Source: Dysgonamonadaceae bacterium
GTDB taxonomy: Bacteria; Bacteroidota; Bacteroidia; Bacteroidales; Azobacteroidaceae
Length of the DNA stretch: 8,167 nt
Reading direction: 5' to 3'
Assembly: GCA_031282925.1 (NCBI GenBank)
Contig: JAITCT010000268.1
Location: forward strand, 1 to 8,167
Under the pieces are notes generated by a model, which was given only the letters and a program-made list of their open reading frames with translations, did no database searches and was not told the origin of the DNA. Below are positions 5,520-8,167 of the stretch, piece after piece (within the stretch, counting starts at the first letter, position 1; every line of letters begins with the position of its first letter). The position numbers were made by a program, and so were the translations under genes.

Positions 5520-7227
5520 GGGAGGGTACCGGACAGCCGCGTTAGCGGCTTTGGCGGGTTATGAATTCATTTTAGCCCTGCAGGGTTTTGATTTGTGCGA
5601 CGAGGGATTTGTACTGACATTCTTCCAGCAAATTTTTCATGCGCCGGAAACGGTGGAATATCAATTTTTATATTATTTGCCTTCTTTGGTCGGCGGAGTA
5701 TGGAATATTTTATTTGGTTTCGGCGGAATACTGTCTTTCAGAATTTTAGCGATTATAGCCCTCTTTTTTACCGGTTATTTTACTTATTTGGCCGTAGAAA
5801 AACAGTTTCGTTCCGGATTGATTATATTGGCCGCGTTTTTTGCGGTACTTTTTAATTTCGGGGTAACCGTTTTCGACCATAATTACTTGACGGCCTTATT
5901 GATTTCTATTGCCGTTTATTTGATATTGAAAGGTTTAAATTCGGAGAATAATTACCGTCCGATATTCTGGGGCGCTTTTTTCTGTGGCGTTAATATTTTT
6001 TCCAGGCTTACCAATATCAGCATGTTGGGATTGGGCTTATTGCTGTTTGCAGATTATTATTACGAAAAAAATGCCGTCCGGCTGAAGAAAAATCTTTTGT
6101 ACGGCTTTTTGGGGATGTGTTCGGGTATCCTGTCGGTGCTGTGCGCCATGTATTTTTTAGGGCATTTGGATATTTTCCGTCAAAGTATTGTAAATAATGT
6201 GCTTGATGCGGGAATGAGCGAAGACAGCAATCATGGTATTTTTTTCCTTATCAAATCGTATTTTATTAACTGGAAGAATATTTATACCTATCTTTCGATT
6301 TTTGTATTCACAACTTTCTTTTTCCTCTACACTTATAATCTGTCGAAAAATAACCTGCTCAGGTTGTTTTCGATTATTTCCTGGGGGGCTGTATTCACTG
6401 TTTTTATTGCAGTCTTTGATTTGAACAATGAAAAATATTATGCCCTGATACTGTTTCCATTGCTGGTTTCCTGCTTTGCCGACAGGAAAAATAAACCTCT
6501 TACACTGCTCAATATTGCATCTTTGCTGGTAATGTTTTTACTCCCGTCAGGCAGTGATTTGGGCGTTAGAAGTATGGGAAGTTTTTGTATCTGGCTGGGA
6601 ACTTTTGTCTCTGCCGGACATGTTTTCAGATACATCAATTATCAAATAAAAACCGGGCGGAATTATTCCGGCCATACTTTTTTCATTATTTTGTGCGTGT
6701 TGTATGTTGCATCCTGTTTGTTTTATGCTTCCCACAGAGCCTATGATGATAACGGGAACCGGCTGGCAAAGCGCTACCGGGCAGATAACGGCAAGTTCAC
6801 CGTGTTTACGGATAAGCGTAAAGCAGATGCAATCAATGAGTTACTGTCGTCGTTAAGTAAATATGTCGATAAAGGCGATTATTTATTGTGTTTCGAATCA
6901 TTGCCGATGATTCATTACTTAACCGAAACAAAACCTTATGCCGGCAGCTCGTGGATATGGTGTTACTCATCGGGAAATTTTAAAAAACACTTGGATCAGG
7001 CAGTTGCAACGCTTCCCCTTCCGGTTGTTCTGGCGCAAAAATGCCAGCCTGTCGGGAGAGACTGGACGGTTTCCGATACCGGCGAAAAGGCTTCCTGTCC
7101 TTATGTTTATAATTTGAAACGCATCCGGTACTTTGAAGAGTTTATCCGGGATAATAAATATAAACCGGTCTGGGAAAACGATTTATTTGTAATCTATTGT
7201 TCGGAGGAATGGAGAATGGGGAATTGA
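5506..7227 (+). CDS. Polytopic membrane protein, probable GT-C-type glycosyltransferase
   Basis: The 573-residue protein has about ten or more hydrophobic segments between residues 10 and 425 and a soluble C-terminal part (about 425-573). After the first membrane helix comes an acidic loop, QGFDLCDEGF (D29, D32, E33). Its position matches the catalytic first-loop acidic residues of GT-C enzymes, which transfer sugars from polyprenyl-phosphate donors on the periplasmic face. A second possible site is FDHNY (123-127) at a membrane boundary, followed by polar loops such as NIFSRLTNIS. No Wzx, Wzy or named GT family could be recognised with confidence; an O-antigen-type polymerase or unknown membrane protein are alternatives. 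The ATG at 5506 lies in the end of the acyltransferase gene (14-bp overlap), and no other in-frame ATG is near. The C-terminus (SEEWRMGN) is encoded by ggagaatggggaattga, which looks like the edge of the adjoining repeat region, so the original tail may have been changed. It is the last gene of the operon. Confidence 0.68.
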   Translation: MQKGRGGYRTAALAALAGYEFILALQGFDLCDEGFVLTFFQQIFHAPETVEYQFLYYLPSLVGGVWNILFGFGGILSFRILAIIALFFTGYFTYLAVEKQFRSGLIILAAFFAVLFNFGVTVFDHNYLTALLISIAVYLILKGLNSENNYRPIFWGAFFCGVNIFSRLTNISMLGLGLLLFADYYYEKNAVRLKKNLLYGFLGMCSGILSVLCAMYFLGHLDIFRQSIVNNVLDAGMSEDSNHGIFFLIKSYFINWKNIYTYLSIFVFTTFFFLYTYNLSKNNLLRLFSIISWGAVFTVFIAVFDLNNEKYYALILFPLLVSCFADRKNKPLTLLNIASLLVMFLLPSGSDLGVRSMGSFCIWLGTFVSAGHVFRYINYQIKTGRNYSGHTFFIILCVLYVASCLFYASHRAYDDNGNRLAKRYRADNGKFTVFTDKRKADAINELLSSLSKYVDKGDYLLCFESLPMIHYLTETKPYAGSSWIWCYSSGNFKKHLDQAVATLPLPVVLAQKCQPVGRDWTVSDTGEKASCPYVYNLKRIRYFEEFIRDNKYKPVWENDLFVIYCSEEWRMGN

Positions 7228-7257
7228 GAATTACCGCAGCCGTTGGCGCGAGGCGGA

Positions 7258-7281
7258 GGGGCGCACCCGTGGGTGCGCCCC
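7258..7281. repeat. Perfect 24-bp hairpin palindrome (11-bp arms)
   Basis: Arms ggggcgcaccc (7258-7268) and gggtgcgcccc (7271-7281) are exact reverse complements around GT. As RNA this would be a very stable stem 31 nt after the stop of the last operon gene. No T run follows, so it is not a standard intrinsic terminator, but it could block 3' exonucleases or pause polymerase. Confidence 0.85.
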
Positions 7282-7295
7282 CCAAGTTTCATGAT

Positions 7296-7331
7296 GCGTC
7301 CCCGATGATTCGTGCGTCCCCGAAGATTCGG
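7296..7331. repeat. Two tandem 18-bp units in the core of the inverted-repeat element
   Basis: gcgtccccgatgattcgt (7296-7313) is followed at once by gcgtccccgaagattcgg (7314-7331), 16 of 18 positions identical. The related strings catgatgcg (7290-7298) and catgatggt flank them. This internal structure is not explained by the end repeats. Confidence 0.75.
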
Positions 7332-7344
7332 TGCATGATGGTCA

Positions 7345-7366
7345 GGGCGCACACATGGGTGCGCCC
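7345..7366. repeat. Second hairpin, diverged copy of the 24-bp palindrome
   Basis: gggcgcac (7345-7352) and gtgcgccc (7359-7366) pair over 8 bp around the loop acatgg. It is the diverged partner of the palindrome at 7258-7281 and could serve as a stem at the 3' end of the convergent minus-strand gene. No T run follows in either direction. Confidence 0.75.
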
Positions 7367-7409
7367 CTACGCCTCGCAATGACGAACAGTCCCCTCATTA
7401 TCAATTATT

Positions 7410-8167
7410 TTAATTTGCTGTCGGCGGAGAAGCGACAATGGAAGGGAAGTTTTTCCATACGGGTGCGTTCCGATATGCAGGTTCACTGCCTTTAGGGACA
7501 TAAAGTATAACCCCGGTCAAATCGCTGTTGATAAATGCATCGGAATGTATATCGGGAGGAGTCGTGCCGTTACATTCGATAATCTTTAGATTGGGACAGT
7601 TTCCAAACGCCCAACCGTCTATATATTCCAGACTTGCGGGAAGACTGACTGTTTCCAGAGTCCAACCATCCTGAAAAGCCGCATCGCCGATTGTTTTAAT
7701 TCCTTCGCAAATCCGGACTGAAGTTAATTTTCCACAAAATACACATGTCGCATCTTCTATGTTTTTCACACTTCCCGGAACGGTTATGGATGTTAACCCC
7801 GACTGTTTAAAAATTCTTTCTCCAAGCTTTGTAACACTGTTGGGAAGGGTTACCGAAGTTAATCCCTTCGTATTATTGAAAGCAAATTCGCCGATGGATG
7901 TTACGCTGTTGGGAATATTAATGGAAGTTATCCCCGAGGCGTTGAAAGCATTGGCTCCGATGGATCTTACGCTGTTGGGGAGATTAAGGGTTCGCAGACT
8001 GAAAGTGCCGGAAAATGCACAGTTGCCGATGGATGTTACACTGTTGGGAATATTAACGGTTTGCAAATTGAAGCAGCGTTCAAAGGCATTATTACCGACA
8101 GATGCAACGCCGTCGGGAATATTGACGGATGACAAACTGCGGCAATCCTGAAACATTCCATCGGTAA
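7410..8167 (-). CDS. BspA-like leucine-rich-repeat protein (LRR_5), C-terminal part, partial at window end
   Basis: The minus-strand frame is open to the window edge, so the N-terminus and any signal peptide are missing; 251 residues are visible up to the TAA at 7410-7412. The methionine codon at 8154-8156 lies inside a repeat (TDGMFQDCRSL) and is not the real start. The visible part is about nine LRR_5 repeats of roughly 23 residues with the pattern LTSVxIPNSVTSIGxxAFxxC, as in BspA and Treponema pallidum LRR proteins. The repeats become less regular towards the C-terminus. The protein ends with ILYVPKGSEPAYRNAPVWKNF, the usual closing cap of Bacteroidales BspA-like proteins. No type IX sorting domain or LPXTG motif is seen at the C-terminus. 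Such proteins are usually surface-exposed or secreted and bind host proteins, other bacteria or matrix; the ligand here is unknown. It is convergent with the glycan operon. Confidence 0.92.
   Translation of the reverse strand, partial: TDGMFQDCRSLSSVNIPDGVASVGNNAFERCFNLQTVNIPNSVTSIGNCAFSGTFSLRTLNLPNSVRSIGANAFNASGITSINIPNSVTSIGEFAFNNTKGLTSVTLPNSVTKLGERIFKQSGLTSITVPGSVKNIEDATCVFCGKLTSVRICEGIKTIGDAAFQDGWTLETVSLPASLEYIDGWAFGNCPNLKIIECNGTTPPDIHSDAFINSDLTGVILYVPKGSEPAYRNAPVWKNFPSIVASPPTAN
7822..8167 (-). repeat. About 69-bp tandem repeats encoding the LRR units
   Basis: On the + strand a segment like ccgatggatgttacgctgtt recurs with starts near 7822, 7891, 7957, 8026 and 8095, so spacings are 69, 66, 69 and 69 bp, equal to 22-23 codons. 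The copies at 7891, 7957 and 8026 are nearly identical over about 25 bp, which suggests recent duplication or gene conversion within the gene. The antisense frame through this region (7759-8151) is a by-product of the repeats. Confidence 0.85.

Larger units (their letters stand above)
7248..7377. repeat. 130-bp GC-rich inverted-repeat element (MITE- or REP-like)
   Basis: The 34-bp ends at 7248-7281 and 7344-7377 are inverted copies matching at 30 of 34 positions, around a 62-bp core. Both ends carry the shared ggggcgcaccc / gggtgcgcccc palindrome, and the outer edge reads gcgaggcg on each side. The region is far richer in GC than the neighbouring coding DNA. No clear target-site duplication is visible (ttggc on the left, aatga on the right). 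On the minus strand the right end reads cgtcattgcgaggcg, resembling dispersed repeats I recall from several bacterial genomes, though this is unchecked. Lying between convergent genes, it could also end transcription from both sides. It encodes no transposase; any open frames through it look spurious. Confidence 0.72.

Noticed and set aside
7258..7281. Strict intrinsic terminator for the glycan operon
   Set aside because: The stem is strong, but no T run follows on either strand (cccaagttt on the +, ctccgcctc on the -), so it is reported as a hairpin repeat rather than a terminator.
7248..7377. CRISPR array
   Set aside because: Only two inverted, not direct, end copies with one 62-bp core, no regular spacers and no cas genes.
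7194..7382. Two overlapping open frames of 61 codons on opposite strands across the inverted-repeat element
   Set aside because: They overlap almost completely, are rich in Arg/Pro/Gly/His because they read a GC-rich palindromic repeat, and resemble no protein family. Such peptides are typical of translated non-coding repeats.
7759..8151. 130-codon + strand frame opposite the LRR gene
   Set aside because: Its repeated MDVTLLGIL pattern is the antisense reading of the 69-bp LRR repeats, and the minus-strand LRR protein explains the region.

Overview
The window looks like a chromosomal piece of a Bacteroidales-type bacterium (phylum Bacteroidota). The signs are an OmpA-family envelope protein, a tandem pair of WxcM/FdtA-like sugar ketoisomerases beside a sugar-phosphate initiating transferase, a BspA-type leucine-rich-repeat protein, AT-rich start regions with little Shine-Dalgarno signal, and a perfect Bacteroidota -7 promoter element (TAnnTTTG). 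The genus cannot be named from the sequence alone.

Layout. (1) 1-696: the 3' part of an outer-membrane barrel plus OmpA peptidoglycan-binding protein on the + strand, closed by an AT-rich hairpin terminator at 716-770. (2) 775-7227: a tightly packed + strand operon starting from a TAAGTTTG promoter. Its genes are a polyprenyl-phosphate sugar-phosphate transferase (811-2127), two WxcM/FdtA-like ketoisomerases (2139-2573 and 2566-2994), a DUF4062 / GHKL-type ATPase / winged-helix protein (3037-4521), a FemAB/GNAT-like acyltransferase (4524-5519) and a polytopic GT-C-like membrane protein (5506-7227). Gaps between genes are 11, -8, 42, 2 and -14 bp, so co-transcription and translational coupling are likely. 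(3) 7228-7409: a GC-rich intergenic region holding a 130-bp inverted-repeat element with 34-bp arms, hairpins and an 18-bp tandem repeat. (4) 7410-8167: the C-terminal part of a BspA-like LRR_5 protein on the - strand, convergent with the operon.

How the genes may work together (inference). The transferase loads the first sugar phosphate on undecaprenyl phosphate at the inner membrane. The ketoisomerases would make a dTDP-3-keto-6-deoxyhexose that an aminotransferase, not present in this window, would convert to a 3-amino-3,6-dideoxy sugar. The GNAT-like enzyme could acylate that amino group, and the membrane protein could transfer a lipid-linked sugar on the periplasmic side. The result would be a capsule, O-antigen or surface-glycan precursor.

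The gene that does not fit is the DUF4062-ATPase-winged-helix protein in the middle of the operon. It combines a TIR/STAND-associated N-terminal domain with the C-terminal half of the AlbA_2/RecG-like ATP-binding regulators. It is the best candidate here for an undescribed signalling, regulatory or defence function. Other points worth following are the divergent active-site motif in the first ketoisomerase and the inverted-repeat element.
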